A DNA stretch of 64,000 bases from Aestuariivivens marinum (GCF_022662175.1 NZ_JAKMCR010000001.1:1054001-1118000); one strand, 5' to 3'; counted from the stretch's first letter, positions 7,452 to 16,960 are shown. Program-made: numbers and translations. The notes: a model not told the origin generated them from the sequence alone.

Positions 7452-8675
7452 TTGCATTTAAAAGAAAGATATGATATAGCAGTTATAGGCGGAGGGATAG
7501 TAGGCCTTGCTTCAGCTTATAAAATACAATTAAAATATCCGAACCTTAAAATTATTATAATTGAAAAGGAAAATAGGTTAGCAGCACACCAAACGGGAAA
7601 TAATTCAGGTGTCATTCATTCTGGATTGTATTATAAACCAGGATCAGATAAAGCCAAAAATTGTGTTGATGGCAGAAAGCAATTGGTCGCTTTTGCAACA
7701 AAGTATGGTGTAAAACATGAGGTGTGTGGTAAAGTCGTTACTGCAGTAGATAAAAGTGAGTTACTATATTTAGATAAAATATTTGAAAATGGTAAAGCCA
7801 ATAATACCGAGGGTATTGAAAAAATCACGGCTAATCAGTTGCGGGAAATTGAACCTTATGTTGAAGGGATAGCCGGTATTTGGGTGCCCTGTACCGGGAT
7901 TATTGATTTTATTGGTGCCACCAATAAATTGGGAGAATTAATCCAAGCCATACAGCCTAAAAGCAAAATTGTATTAGGAGAGAAAGTGGAAGCCTGTGAA
8001 CATGTAGGAGATGAATCTTTGGTAGTGACTTCAAAAGATAAATATACAGCCAAGCACGTTATTTTTTGTGGTGGTTTACAAGCCGATCGATTGGCAAAGC
8101 AAGATGGGGTTAAGTTAAAAGAGAGGGTAGTAGCTTTTAGGGGTGATTATTATAACTTGACTGAAATGGCTAAGACAAAGGTGAAGCACTTAATCTATCC
8201 GGTACCCAATCCCAATTTTCCATTTTTGGGCGTACATTTTACCAGAATGGTAAATGGTGATGTAGAGTGTGGTCCTAATGCTGTATTAACGTTTAAACGT
8301 GAAGGCTATGGTAAAACAGATTTCAATGTAAAGGACACGCTAAATGCCTTATCTTATTTGGGAACATGGAACTTGCTGTGCAAACATACAGGTTTTGCGA
8401 TTAACGAATACCGAAGGACTTTTTCCAAAAAACGGTTTTTAGAAACTCTACAACGTTTAATACCCTCATTAACCATGCAGGATATAATGCCCGGTAGGTC
8501 TGGGGTACGGGCGATGTTGCTGAATGCTGATGGGAGCATGCAAGACGATTTTAAAATTATTTATCACAATAGAAGCTTGCACGTATTAAATGCGCCATCG
8601 CCAGCTGCTACTTCATGTTTGGCTATTGGTGATAAGATATGTGACATGGCAACAGTTTATTTTAATCTGGGTTAG
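7452..8675 (+). CDS. lhgO: L-2-hydroxyglutarate oxidase
   Basis: FAD-dependent oxidase/dehydrogenase of the DAO superfamily, converting L-2-hydroxyglutarate to 2-oxoglutarate and passing electrons to the respiratory chain. The N-terminal dinucleotide fold is IAVIGGGIVGLASAY, followed by the family signature HQTGNNSGVIHSGLYYKPGS. The C-terminal part has the conserved PGRSGVRA...LNAPSPAATS. Length (407 residues) fits LhgO/YgaF. The start is a TTG at 7452; no in-frame ATG lies nearby and the FAD motif begins only a few residues later. It follows the MutS-like gene closely. It removes a by-product of central metabolism, which fits the 2-oxoglutarate-centred biochemistry later in the window. Confidence 0.9.
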   Translation: MHLKERYDIAVIGGGIVGLASAYKIQLKYPNLKIIIIEKENRLAAHQTGNNSGVIHSGLYYKPGSDKAKNCVDGRKQLVAFATKYGVKHEVCGKVVTAVDKSELLYLDKIFENGKANNTEGIEKITANQLREIEPYVEGIAGIWVPCTGIIDFIGATNKLGELIQAIQPKSKIVLGEKVEACEHVGDESLVVTSKDKYTAKHVIFCGGLQADRLAKQDGVKLKERVVAFRGDYYNLTEMAKTKVKHLIYPVPNPNFPFLGVHFTRMVNGDVECGPNAVLTFKREGYGKTDFNVKDTLNALSYLGTWNLLCKHTGFAINEYRRTFSKKRFLETLQRLIPSLTMQDIMPGRSGVRAMLLNADGSMQDDFKIIYHNRSLHVLNAPSPAATSCLAIGDKICDMATVYFNLG

Positions 8676-8824
8676 GATAAATCTTCATAAAGGACTTTGT
8701 TTGAAATTAATTGAAAATGTTCTGTTTATAAAATCCAATAAAATTTCTAAAGGAAGCTCTTGTAAACAAGAATTACTTATTAAATTAGGGGTATAGATTC
8801 TGTATGGATCGTCACCTTTAATTT

Positions 8825-9967
8825 ATGCAGTATACTTCTAAACTCCCAAATGTAAAAACCACCATTTTTTCTGTAATGAGTGGCTTGGCTAAAGCACATG
8901 ATGCCATTAATTTATCTCAGGGGTTTCCAGATTTTGAAAGTGATAAAACACTAACAGACTTAGTCTGTAAGGCAATGCATTCTGGTTATAATCATTATGC
9001 ACCCATGTATGGGAATTTAGAATTACGTTTGGCTATTTCCAAAAAAATAGAATTACTTTACGATACAAGTTATCACCCTGAGTATGAAATTACGGTTACA
9101 GCAGGTGCAACACAAGCCATTTTTACCATAATAAATACGTTTGTAAAATCGGGAGATGAAGTTATGGTCTTTAAACCGGCATATGATAGTTATGAACCTG
9201 CAGTAAAACTAAATGGAGGCTACCCTATAGCTATACAATTGGAAGCTCCCCATTTTAGTATCGATTGGGATTTGGTAAGACAAAAGGTAAGTAGGCGAAC
9301 CAAAATGATTATTGTTAACACACCACATAATCCGTCAGGGACAGTGTTTTCAAAAGATGATATGTTGCAATTACATACCATTACCAAAAATACCGATATC
9401 ATTGTATTGAGTGATGAGGTATATGAGCACATGATTTATGATGGTGAAAAACATCAAAGTGTTTGCCTATTTCCTGAGTTAAAGAAGCGGAGTTTTGTTG
9501 TGGCATCATTCAGTAAAACCTTTCACAATACAGGATGGCGCGTTGGCTATTGCTGTGCCCCTAAAGATCTTATGGACTTATTTATGCAAGTGCATCAGTT
9601 TAATGTGTTTTGCGTACATCATCCCACTCAAAAAGGCATTGCTGATTATATGCAAGAATCTCAACATTATTTAGGGTTATCGTCATTCTACCAAGATAAG
9701 AGGGATTTGTTTCTTAGTTTGATTAAAGGCTCACGATTTAAGTTCAAAAAATCAAAAGGAACTTATTTTCAATTGTTGGATTATTCGAGTATTAACGATG
9801 AGTATGATGTGGATTTTGCCAAGCGTTTAACGTTAGAATTTGGTATTGCATCCATTCCTATGTCGGTTTTTAACCTGAATAATTTAGACCAAAAAATACT
9901 TAGATTTTGTTTTGCTAAAAAGGATGACACCTTAAGGCGGGCAGCCGACATTTTAAATACTATTTAA
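8825..9967 (+). CDS. Methionine/glutamine-type aminotransferase (class I/II, YbdL-like)
   Basis: 380-residue PLP-dependent fold-type I aminotransferase. The N-terminus has INLSQGFPDFE, typical of the YbdL / glutamine transaminase K group. The substrate arginine/asparagine region is NTPHNPSG, and the PLP lysine is K231 in SFSKTFHNTGWRVGY. The neighbouring gene, two bases downstream, is an omega-amidase. That pairing is known from the methionine salvage / glutamine transaminase-omega-amidase route, in which the aminotransferase re-aminates 2-keto-4-methylthiobutyrate using glutamine. A role in methionine salvage is therefore inferred. Exact amino donor preference is not visible in the sequence. 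Confidence 0.87.
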   Translation: MQYTSKLPNVKTTIFSVMSGLAKAHDAINLSQGFPDFESDKTLTDLVCKAMHSGYNHYAPMYGNLELRLAISKKIELLYDTSYHPEYEITVTAGATQAIFTIINTFVKSGDEVMVFKPAYDSYEPAVKLNGGYPIAIQLEAPHFSIDWDLVRQKVSRRTKMIIVNTPHNPSGTVFSKDDMLQLHTITKNTDIIVLSDEVYEHMIYDGEKHQSVCLFPELKKRSFVVASFSKTFHNTGWRVGYCCAPKDLMDLFMQVHQFNVFCVHHPTQKGIADYMQESQHYLGLSSFYQDKRDLFLSLIKGSRFKFKKSKGTYFQLLDYSSINDEYDVDFAKRLTLEFGIASIPMSVFNLNNLDQKILRFCFAKKDDTLRRAADILNTI

Positions 9968-9969
9968 TT

Positions 9970-10752
9970 ATGCAGGACCAATTAAAAGTAGCTTATATTC
10001 AGTCCAATTTAGTTTGGGAAAAGCCAAAGGAAAATCGAAAGCATTTTTCTGAAAAAATTAAGGAAATATCCCAGAAAGTAGATGTTATAGTACTTCCAGA
10101 AATGTTTACAACAGGGTTTACTATGGATGCAGTTAAGGTAGCCGAAACCATGGAGGGAAAAACTGTGGTTTGGATGCAAAGAAAAGCTAAAAAAACAGGA
10201 GCAGCTATCATTGGAAGTATTGTTATTGCCGAAGAAAATAAATTTTATAACAGATTGCTTTTTGTAGAACCTTCTGGAAATATTTTACATTATGATAAAC
10301 GACATACCTTTACCTTGGCTCATGAGGATAAAGTATATGCTTCGGGAAGCAATAAGTTAATTGTAGATTATAAGGGATGGAAAATTTGTCCGTTAATATG
10401 TTACGATTTACGGTTTCCCGTATGGTCCAGAAATGTTGTGGACTATGATGTTTTATTGTATGTGGCCAATTGGCCCAAACCCAGAATTTTGGCTTGGGAC
10501 ACTTTGTTGAAAGCACGAGCTATAGAAAACATGTGCTATTGCATTGGCTTAAATCGAATAGGAGAAGATAAAGAGCAGAATGAATATTGTGGTCATTCGG
10601 CTGTATATGATGTGTTAGGAAATGCGATTACGCCACTAAAACCTAATAAGGAACATACTGAAATTGCTGTTTTGGAAAAAAAACATATCAGTTTTTATAG
10701 AAATAAACTAAAGTTTTTAAACGACAGAGATACCTTTAGTTTGATAGGTTGA
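9970..10752 (+). CDS. Omega-amidase (nitrilase superfamily, YafV/Nit2-like)
   Basis: 260-residue carbon-nitrogen hydrolase with the Glu-Lys-Cys catalytic triad visible at E44 (VLPEMFTTGF), K110 (YDKRHTF) and C144 (LICYDLRFP). Family knowledge: the E. coli homologue YafV hydrolyses 2-oxoglutaramate to 2-oxoglutarate and ammonia, removing the product of glutamine transaminases. The start is two bases after the aminotransferase stop, so the two are an operon and probably one pathway. The last 17 bases overlap the 3' end of the convergent lipoprotein gene. Confidence 0.9.
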   Translation: MQDQLKVAYIQSNLVWEKPKENRKHFSEKIKEISQKVDVIVLPEMFTTGFTMDAVKVAETMEGKTVVWMQRKAKKTGAAIIGSIVIAEENKFYNRLLFVEPSGNILHYDKRHTFTLAHEDKVYASGSNKLIVDYKGWKICPLICYDLRFPVWSRNVVDYDVLLYVANWPKPRILAWDTLLKARAIENMCYCIGLNRIGEDKEQNEYCGHSAVYDVLGNAITPLKPNKEHTEIAVLEKKHISFYRNKLKFLNDRDTFSLIG

Positions 10753-12352
10753 TGTTCCAAATTTCATCCCATCCCGCTCTAATATCACCATCTGATTCTT
10801 CTGGGATAAAAAGGCTAACACGTTCGGGCTGTATTTTTTTAAGGTAACTACCCGTATCGTATTTACCATTTTTATTGGCATCGAAAATTGCTCTCAAATA
10901 GTATTTCCCCGAATCTATATTTAAGAAATCCAATGCCTCATTTCTAATGGTGTATTTTTCATATTTCACTTTTCCATTTGAGTCCATTAACTGGACTATA
11001 AGAGGATATGTGGCATTGTTTATAATAACCCTTAGGTTACCGTAATCTGAGATTTTTTTTGTGCTAACTACATAGTTTAAGGTGTCGTTGGTATTATCGA
11101 AGAAGTCTAAAATGGCTTCGGGCAAAACTTGAACTCGGTACCTATTGTCTGCTTTCTTTTCAAAATTAATATGATAAGTGTTTTGTATAGTATCAAAAGC
11201 TGTTGTAAATACAACTTTGGTAGAATCTTTATCTTCAATATTTATTTTGGTCTCATCAAGTTTTGCAAAAGGTATTGAGCCAGAAATCTTTAAAGGTTCC
11301 TTGTAAGTAATATTGCCAGAAGGACTTGATGTGATAGTTAAGCTGTCTCGTTTTTGGGCACTGATTCTAACCGTATAATCTTTTTCAAAATCTAGATTAG
11401 AAACCTTAAAAATTAAGGAATCTACCTCTAGTCTTGGTTTATACCAATAATAAAGCGAATCGGTTTGTTGGTCTTTAGTAATTCTATACTCAAAATCTTG
11501 AGGGGTGTCAAATAGGAGTTTAATGTCCATGTCCTTGTAATCACCTTCATAACCAAAAGCGATTTTTTCACCAGAGATAAGTTTAGGTCTTGTTGATTTA
11601 AAATCTAGGTCTTCTTTGAATAATTTAAGGGTATAAGTTGAATCGGTAGGGATATTTATAAAACCTTTATGAAACCCTATTTTATCTGTTTTTTGTTGAA
11701 ATTTATAATCCTCATTATTATCTTTTAAGGCTAGGAGTAAATACTTGCCTTCTTTAATGTTTTCAATAGCAAATGTAGTTAAACTGTCTAGGGTGTTAGT
11801 AATATATTTAGGTTTTTCTTTATAAATAATAGAATCGTTAAATGTAGAATCCACTTCATAAAGTCCAACGTTTACAAAGGTCTCTGTTTTTCGGTCTATA
11901 GCATCAACTATAGTACCGCCTACTGTTAAAGAATCGATATAATCACCTGTTGAAAATACATAGCGAAAATAGGAAAACGGATTTCCCTCATTATTATCTT
12001 GAATGCTATTTCCAAAATTAAAAGCATAAGTGGTATTGGGTTGAAGTGTGTCGAAAATTTTAATGGATATGTACCTGCTTGCCCCTCCTAAAGGTTTTAT
12101 TTCGGGTTGGGTCTTCAATGGTGGTGAAATGATTAATTGCTTTTGTATGTCCTTTAGTTTTATATATTCATCAAAATGGATAGTAATTTCTCTTGCTTTA
12201 AAGTTTGTTGAAAAATTCTCTGGTTCAGATTTTATAATTACAGGTGGTGTTTCGTCTTTAGGGCCACCTCCAGGCGTCCCTTTATTAGCACAATTAATGA
12301 AACCAAGACTTAGGAAAATTAATAAAACAAGATTAGCAAACGTTTTATTCAT
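10736..12352 (-). CDS. Ig-like domain lipoprotein (Big_5-type)
   Basis: 538 residues. The N-terminus is a lipoprotein signal with hydrophobic core and lipobox (LGFINC, cysteine 21), followed by GTPGGGPKDETPP. Residues about 35-135 form a bacterial Ig-like (Big_5/SbsA-type) domain, recognisable from FDEYIKLKDI...LKTQPEI...LQPNTTYAFNFG. The rest is beta-rich and ends with a segment like IFDANKNGKYDTGSYL, an Asp-rich metal-binding-like loop near the C-terminus. This family is common next to comF and amidase genes in Flavobacteriia. It is expected at the outer membrane or periplasm; molecular function is unknown. Confidence 0.85.
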   Translation of the reverse strand: MNKTFANLVLLIFLSLGFINCANKGTPGGGPKDETPPVIIKSEPENFSTNFKAREITIHFDEYIKLKDIQKQLIISPPLKTQPEIKPLGGASRYISIKIFDTLQPNTTYAFNFGNSIQDNNEGNPFSYFRYVFSTGDYIDSLTVGGTIVDAIDRKTETFVNVGLYEVDSTFNDSIIYKEKPKYITNTLDSLTTFAIENIKEGKYLLLALKDNNEDYKFQQKTDKIGFHKGFINIPTDSTYTLKLFKEDLDFKSTRPKLISGEKIAFGYEGDYKDMDIKLLFDTPQDFEYRITKDQQTDSLYYWYKPRLEVDSLIFKVSNLDFEKDYTVRISAQKRDSLTITSSPSGNITYKEPLKISGSIPFAKLDETKINIEDKDSTKVVFTTAFDTIQNTYHINFEKKADNRYRVQVLPEAILDFFDNTNDTLNYVVSTKKISDYGNLRVIINNATYPLIVQLMDSNGKVKYEKYTIRNEALDFLNIDSGKYYLRAIFDANKNGKYDTGSYLKKIQPERVSLFIPEESDGDIRAGWDEIWNINLSN

Positions 12353-12455
12353 GAAGCGTTTTAAATTTTAGCAAAAGTACATGAATTTTTTCATTTTAAA
12401 ATTTAAGAAAAACGAAATGAAATGTACATTATTTAAATTATAACGCCTATAAATC

Positions 12456-13133
12456 TTAGGCTATTGCCATACATACAACACTAATTTTAACGTTTTTAGC
12501 TTTGGATAAAACATTGATGCATGCTTCCATGGTAGCACCTGTGGTTATAATATCATCTACTAACAATATATGCTTGTTATTTATGGAATCGATTTGATTA
12601 ACGGTAAACAAGGTATCGTTACCCTGCCAGCGAGCAAAGCGTTTTTTGTTGACTTGTGATTTGGTGTTGGTAATTTTTAAAAGAACATTATCAACATAAG
12701 TAACTTGTAGTTGTTTTGCAATCTCTTGCCCAAATTTTGCTACTTGGTTGTAGCCTCTTTTCTTCAATTTCTTTTTATGAAGTGGTACAGGTATTACAAT
12801 ATCAATATGGTTATAGTGTTTAATGGTTTTTAGTTCTCCGCCTAGCCAATTGCCTAATACAACTCCGATATTTTCATATCCTCTATATTTTAAGCCATGA
12901 ATAAGCTGTTGCACAGGTCCTTTTTTTTCAAACCTAAATAGTGCTGTTCCCTGTTCAATTTTTGCCCTTCCATAAAGTACCTTTATCACTGTGTCATCAT
13001 TATTGAAATGAAAATTAGTTACTGGTAAGTTATTTCTACAAGAGGTACATATAGTATCTTGGTTATCCTCAAGTATATTTAGACAGGCATAGCAAATTTT
13101 TGGGAAAAATAAATTGATAAGGGACTTGAGCAT
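12456..13133 (-). CDS. ComF-family phosphoribosyltransferase-like protein
   Basis: 225 residues. An N-terminal double-zinc-finger-like motif (CYACLNIL...CTSCRNNLP) is followed by a type I phosphoribosyltransferase fold. The PRPP-binding loop is at about residues 180-195 (HILLVDDIITTGATMEAC). ComF/GntX proteins are linked to DNA uptake in naturally competent bacteria, where ComF acts in the cytoplasm downstream of the translocation channel. No other competence gene is in the window. The N-terminal KRGYNQ motif also matches the family. It is transcribed away from glyS, with a 130-base shared upstream region. Confidence 0.9.
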   Translation of the reverse strand: MLKSLINLFFPKICYACLNILEDNQDTICTSCRNNLPVTNFHFNNDDTVIKVLYGRAKIEQGTALFRFEKKGPVQQLIHGLKYRGYENIGVVLGNWLGGELKTIKHYNHIDIVIPVPLHKKKLKKRGYNQVAKFGQEIAKQLQVTYVDNVLLKITNTKSQVNKKRFARWQGNDTLFTVNQIDSINNKHILLVDDIITTGATMEACINVLSKAKNVKISVVCMAIA

Positions 13134-13250
13134 TTTATAATTATAATGGGTAGTTTATAAAAATGAACCATAAAGACACTAATATAAATATTTATTAGTG
13201 AATTTGTTGTAAATTTTAATTGAGATCGTTTCCAGTTCACAGCGGTTTTA

Positions 13251-13258
13251 TATTTTTG
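13251..13258 (+). promoter_or_regulatory. Probable -7 element for glyS
   Basis: TATTTTTG fits TAnnTTTG and ends only five bases before the glyS ATG at 13264. If it is used, the mRNA would be almost leaderless. No TTG -33 box at normal spacing was seen, so this is tentative. Confidence 0.4.
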
Positions 13259-13263
13259 CACCT

Positions 13264-14808
13264 ATGGCAAATCAAGACGATACATTTAAGAGAGTAATCT
13301 CCCATGCTAAAGAGTACGGGTATGTATTCCAAAGCAGTGAAATATACGATGGCTTAAGCGCAGTATACGATTATGCGCAGAATGGAGCTGAGTTAAAAAA
13401 GAATATTCGTGACTACTGGTGGAAGGCCATGGTACAAATGCATGAGAATATTGTGGGTATCGATGCAGCAATTTTTATGCATCCGACCACTTGGAAAGCC
13501 TCAGGACATGTTGATGCGTTTAACGATCCGTTAATAGATAATAAAGATTCAAAAAAGCGCTATCGTGCCGATGTTTTGATTGAAGACTATTGTGCTAAAG
13601 TTGAGGCCAAAATAGATAAGGAGGTTGCCAAAGCCGAAAAACGTTTTGGAGAGGCTTTTAACAAGGAAGAATTTCTAACTACAAATGCAAGGGTGTTGGG
13701 TTATCAGGGAAAAATCAATACCACCTTGTCTCGCTTGGCAAAGTCTTTGGAAAATGAAGATTTAACCGATGTGAAAGCCCTTATTGAAGAATTGGGAATT
13801 GCTGATCCGCTGACGGGTAGTAAAAACTGGACTGACGTTAAGCAGTTTAATTTAATGTTTGCCACTAAGTTAGGAGCTTCGGCAGATAATGCGATGGATT
13901 TGTATTTGCGACCAGAAACGGCACAAGGTATTTTTGTTAACTTTTTAAATGTTCAAAAAACAGGACGTTTAAAGATCCCGTTTGGTATTGCTCAAACAGG
14001 AAAAGCTTTTAGAAATGAAATAGTTGCCAGACAGTTTATCTTTAGAATGCGTGAATTTGAACAAATGGAAATGCAATTTTTCATTAAACCCGGTACGCAA
14101 CAAGAATGGTATGAGTATTGGAAGGAAGCTCGTTTAAAGTGGCACTTGTCTTTGGGAATGGGAGAGGATAATTACCGTTTTCACGATCACGAAAAATTGG
14201 CCCACTATGCAGATGCTGCGGCTGATATTGAATTCAAATTCCCGTTCGGATTTAAGGAGCTGGAAGGCATACATTCACGCACCGATTTCGATTTAAGTCA
14301 ACATGAAAAGTACTCAGGTAAAAAACTACATTATTTCGACCCTGAAGAAAATAAAAGCTACGTGCCGTATGTTTTGGAAACTTCCATTGGATTGGATCGT
14401 ATGTTTTTAGCTGTATTTTCCAATGCTTTACAAGAAGAAGAATTGGAGAATGGTACTACTCGGACTGTTTTAAAACTACCAAGTGTATTAGCTCCGATAA
14501 AAGCCGCAGTTTTACCATTGGTTAAAAAGGATGGCTTACCAGAGATAGCGAGACAAATTGTTGACGATTTAAAATGGGATTTCAATGTAGACTATGATGA
14601 GAAAGATGCGGTAGGCCGTCGTTACAGAAGGCAGGATGCCAATGGAACGCCATTCTGTATTACAGTAGATCATGATACCTTAGTGGATAGTACAGTTACC
14701 ATTCGTCACAGGGATTCTATGGAGCAACAGCGTGTTAAAATAAATGATTTACGCGATATCATCAAAAAAGAAGTTGATGTTCGTAATTGGTTGTTAAAGA
14801 TGAAATAA
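13264..14808 (+). CDS. glyS: Glycine--tRNA ligase (homodimeric type)
   Basis: 514-residue class II aminoacyl-tRNA synthetase of the alpha2 (eukaryote/archaea/Bacteroidota) type, attaching glycine to tRNA-Gly. The N-terminus carries VFQSSEIYDGLSAVYDYAQNG, and class II motif 2 is seen as FAFRNE-like GKAFRNEI...RMREFEQMEMQFF. Motif 3 is in ETSIGLDRMFLAVF, and the anticodon-binding domain occupies about residues 410-510. The long helical insertion between motifs 1 and 2 is normal for this form. A terminator follows, so the gene is likely monocistronic. Confidence 0.97.
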   Translation: MANQDDTFKRVISHAKEYGYVFQSSEIYDGLSAVYDYAQNGAELKKNIRDYWWKAMVQMHENIVGIDAAIFMHPTTWKASGHVDAFNDPLIDNKDSKKRYRADVLIEDYCAKVEAKIDKEVAKAEKRFGEAFNKEEFLTTNARVLGYQGKINTTLSRLAKSLENEDLTDVKALIEELGIADPLTGSKNWTDVKQFNLMFATKLGASADNAMDLYLRPETAQGIFVNFLNVQKTGRLKIPFGIAQTGKAFRNEIVARQFIFRMREFEQMEMQFFIKPGTQQEWYEYWKEARLKWHLSLGMGEDNYRFHDHEKLAHYADAAADIEFKFPFGFKELEGIHSRTDFDLSQHEKYSGKKLHYFDPEENKSYVPYVLETSIGLDRMFLAVFSNALQEEELENGTTRTVLKLPSVLAPIKAAVLPLVKKDGLPEIARQIVDDLKWDFNVDYDEKDAVGRRYRRQDANGTPFCITVDHDTLVDSTVTIRHRDSMEQQRVKINDLRDIIKKEVDVRNWLLKMK

Positions 14809-14841
14809 TAAAGAATTAAATAATTTAGAATATTAAATTAG

Positions 14842-14870
14842 ATCCCAAGTGTTTGACTTGGGATTTTTTA
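14842..14870 (+). terminator. Rho-independent terminator after glyS
   Basis: ATCCCAAGT and ACTTGGGAT form a nine-pair stem with a five-base loop, followed by TTTTTAT. It is 33 bases past the glyS stop. Confidence 0.85.
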
Positions 14871-14901
14871 TGTTGAAGTTTTTGAATTTAAGTAAGGTCA
14901 T

Positions 14902-15369
14902 TTAAATTTTAACTTGCCTATCTATATCCTGGTTTAGCGAAATAAACGTTTCGGTTCTAGCTACTCCTGTAATGTCCTGTATGGTGTTAAGGAGTTGCAT
15001 AAGATGGTCGTTGTTTTTGCAGAGCACTTTTAAAAATACATTCCAGTTTCCTGTTGTATAATGGCATTCTAAAACCTCGGGAACACGCTTTAATAATTTT
15101 ATAATGGTGGGAGCATCTGCAGCTTTGTCAAAATACATACCCACAAAAGCACGGGTGCCAAAGCCTAAAGCTTCAGGATTAACGATAAGTTTGGAGCCTA
15201 AAATCAATTTCGCTTTCTCCAGTTTCCGTAGTCGTTGATGGATAGCAGCTCCAGAAATGCCTACCTGTCGGGCGACCTCAAGAATAGGTGTTCTAGCATC
15301 TTCCATTAACATACGCAATATTTTTTTATCGATACCATCTATAGTAATGGTTTTAGCTTTTCGAGGCAT
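14902..15369 (-). CDS. Lrp/AsnC-family transcriptional regulator
   Basis: 155 residues. The N-terminal winged helix-turn-helix (IDGIDKKILRMLMEDARTPI, then VARQVGISGAAIHQRLRKLE) spans about residues 8-65. A C-terminal RAM/AsnC ligand-binding domain spans about 75-150. These proteins form octamers and respond to amino acids. It lies 122 bases downstream of the saccharopine dehydrogenase gene on the same strand, so a link to lysine metabolism is plausible but not shown. The region before its start contains the palindrome AAAGGT-ATA-ACCTTT at 15425-15439, which could be an operator or a weak terminator. Confidence 0.9.
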   Translation of the reverse strand: MPRKAKTITIDGIDKKILRMLMEDARTPILEVARQVGISGAAIHQRLRKLEKAKLILGSKLIVNPEALGFGTRAFVGMYFDKAADAPTIIKLLKRVPEVLECHYTTGNWNVFLKVLCKNNDHLMQLLNTIQDITGVARTETFISLNQDIDRQVKI

Positions 15370-15491
15370 AATGGTGTTGTTTTAATAATATAAAAGTAGT
15401 TATTTGGTTTTAAATTGTAATAATAAAGGTATAACCTTTAGGTGTCTGAGACGGTTGATGAGTTTGTAGCACTCAAAGTTACCTGTGAAAC

Positions 15492-16856
15492 TTAATTATT
15501 CAATGGGTTATACCCCAAATAAGGTACTTCTTTTTCGTTAAATGTTATGCCGTAATCTTGGAGTTCCTTTAAGATGGGCTCGTATACTTCTTTGGTGATT
15601 GGTATTTGAACACCTGGAGTCGTGATTTTTCCGTTTAAAATAGCTAATGCAGCCATAGCCACAGGAAGACCAACCGTTTTCGCCATAGCCGTATAGGTTT
15701 GGTTTTCTCCTAAAACAACCATATTGGAATCAATTTGGTGTTTTTTGCCATTGAGTTCGTAACCAAACTTATGGTACATAACAATCATGTCCTTATCATC
15801 TTCGGCCAAGGTCCATTTGTCCATTAAAATTTTTTGGAGAATCTGTGCAGGTGTTGCGTTTTTTAACTCTACCTTTTTATTAGGATTAAAAATATCGAGC
15901 TCTTCTAGTTTATCCCATACAATATCGTCCTGATCTATTTTTAGGGCATGGCGTAATTTAAGTTCAACCGAATCAGTATGGCTGTAGGGTAAAAAAGCAT
16001 TTACAAAGTCGCGATAACTCATGTTTTCACTATCTTCAATAGTATAGCTGTCGTCTGTCATTCCCAAAACTACAAAGATGTTCCAAGCACGGCTAAAACC
16101 TACACGCCTCATGGTACCTCGGTACAGTGTTTTAATATTCTCCAGCCCATAAACATTTTGATATTTTAATGAATCTCTATTAGCGTAGGCTTCAAACCTG
16201 CCAAAGCCTTCTATATCTAGAAATTCAGTGCGTCTAAATAATCTATGATATGGAATGTATTTGTAAGTGCCTTCTTGTAAAAATTTGGCTGCACCACCCT
16301 GTCCTGCAATAACAACATTTCTTGGATTCCAAGTGAACTTATAGTTCCACAAATTTGTGTCACTTTCCGGAGCAACCAATCCACCGGTAAACGATTCAAA
16401 CAAAACAATTTTTCCGCCTTTAGCCCTAATAATATCCAATACCTGCATGGCACTCATGTGGTCTATACCAGGATCAACACCAATTTCGTTCATTAAGATT
16501 AAATGATTGGCTTTTGCATCATTATCCAATGCCTGCATTTCTGGACTAACATAAGAAGCTGTTACCATGTGTTTTTTGTGTTGAATGCAATCTTTGGCAA
16601 CGATAATGTGGAATCGTGCTGGAAGCATGGAGATTACAATGTCAGCATCCTTTATGGCTTTGGTTCGTGAGATGTCATTAAAAATATCAAGTGAAATAGC
16701 GTTGACATTAGAAAGGGGATTAATTAGCTTTTTGGCATCATCAATTTTAAGATCACCAATGGTAATACATAAATTTTCTTCTTTAGATTTATCCGATAGG
16801 TATTTTATGAGGTATGAAGTGGATTTTCCAGAACCAATCACTAAAATCTTTCGCAT
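15492..16856 (-). CDS. Saccharopine dehydrogenase (LYS9-like)
   Basis: 454 residues. An N-terminal Rossmann domain begins MRKILVIGSGKSTSYLIKYL; the saccharopine dehydrogenase C-terminal-like domain starts near residue 125, with conserved NEIGVDPGIDHMSA and FESFTGGLVAPES. This family splits or forms saccharopine using NAD(P), in lysine degradation (giving 2-aminoadipate semialdehyde and glutamate) or in fungal-type synthesis. In Flavobacteriia, which make lysine by the diaminopimelate route, degradation is the more likely role. A glutaryl-CoA dehydrogenase gene, a later step of lysine degradation, lies in the same window at 55.6-56.7 kb. Confidence 0.88.
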   Translation of the reverse strand: MRKILVIGSGKSTSYLIKYLSDKSKEENLCITIGDLKIDDAKKLINPLSNVNAISLDIFNDISRTKAIKDADIVISMLPARFHIIVAKDCIQHKKHMVTASYVSPEMQALDNDAKANHLILMNEIGVDPGIDHMSAMQVLDIIRAKGGKIVLFESFTGGLVAPESDTNLWNYKFTWNPRNVVIAGQGGAAKFLQEGTYKYIPYHRLFRRTEFLDIEGFGRFEAYANRDSLKYQNVYGLENIKTLYRGTMRRVGFSRAWNIFVVLGMTDDSYTIEDSENMSYRDFVNAFLPYSHTDSVELKLRHALKIDQDDIVWDKLEELDIFNPNKKVELKNATPAQILQKILMDKWTLAEDDKDMIVMYHKFGYELNGKKHQIDSNMVVLGENQTYTAMAKTVGLPVAMAALAILNGKITTPGVQIPITKEVYEPILKELQDYGITFNEKEVPYLGYNPLNN

Positions 16857-16960
16857 ATTAAACCAGGTTGATTAATTTTGTTTTATTAATAACTTTAGGC
16901 AACTTTTTTATAATTACGAATTTAATAAAAAAAATAGGTTTTTTTTAAGAATAATTAAAT

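Noticed and set aside
8590-8796. Forward 68-codon frame overlapping the lhgO end
   Set aside because: Mostly inside lhgO in another frame, and no family resemblance. The 149-base gap after lhgO holds no convincing gene.
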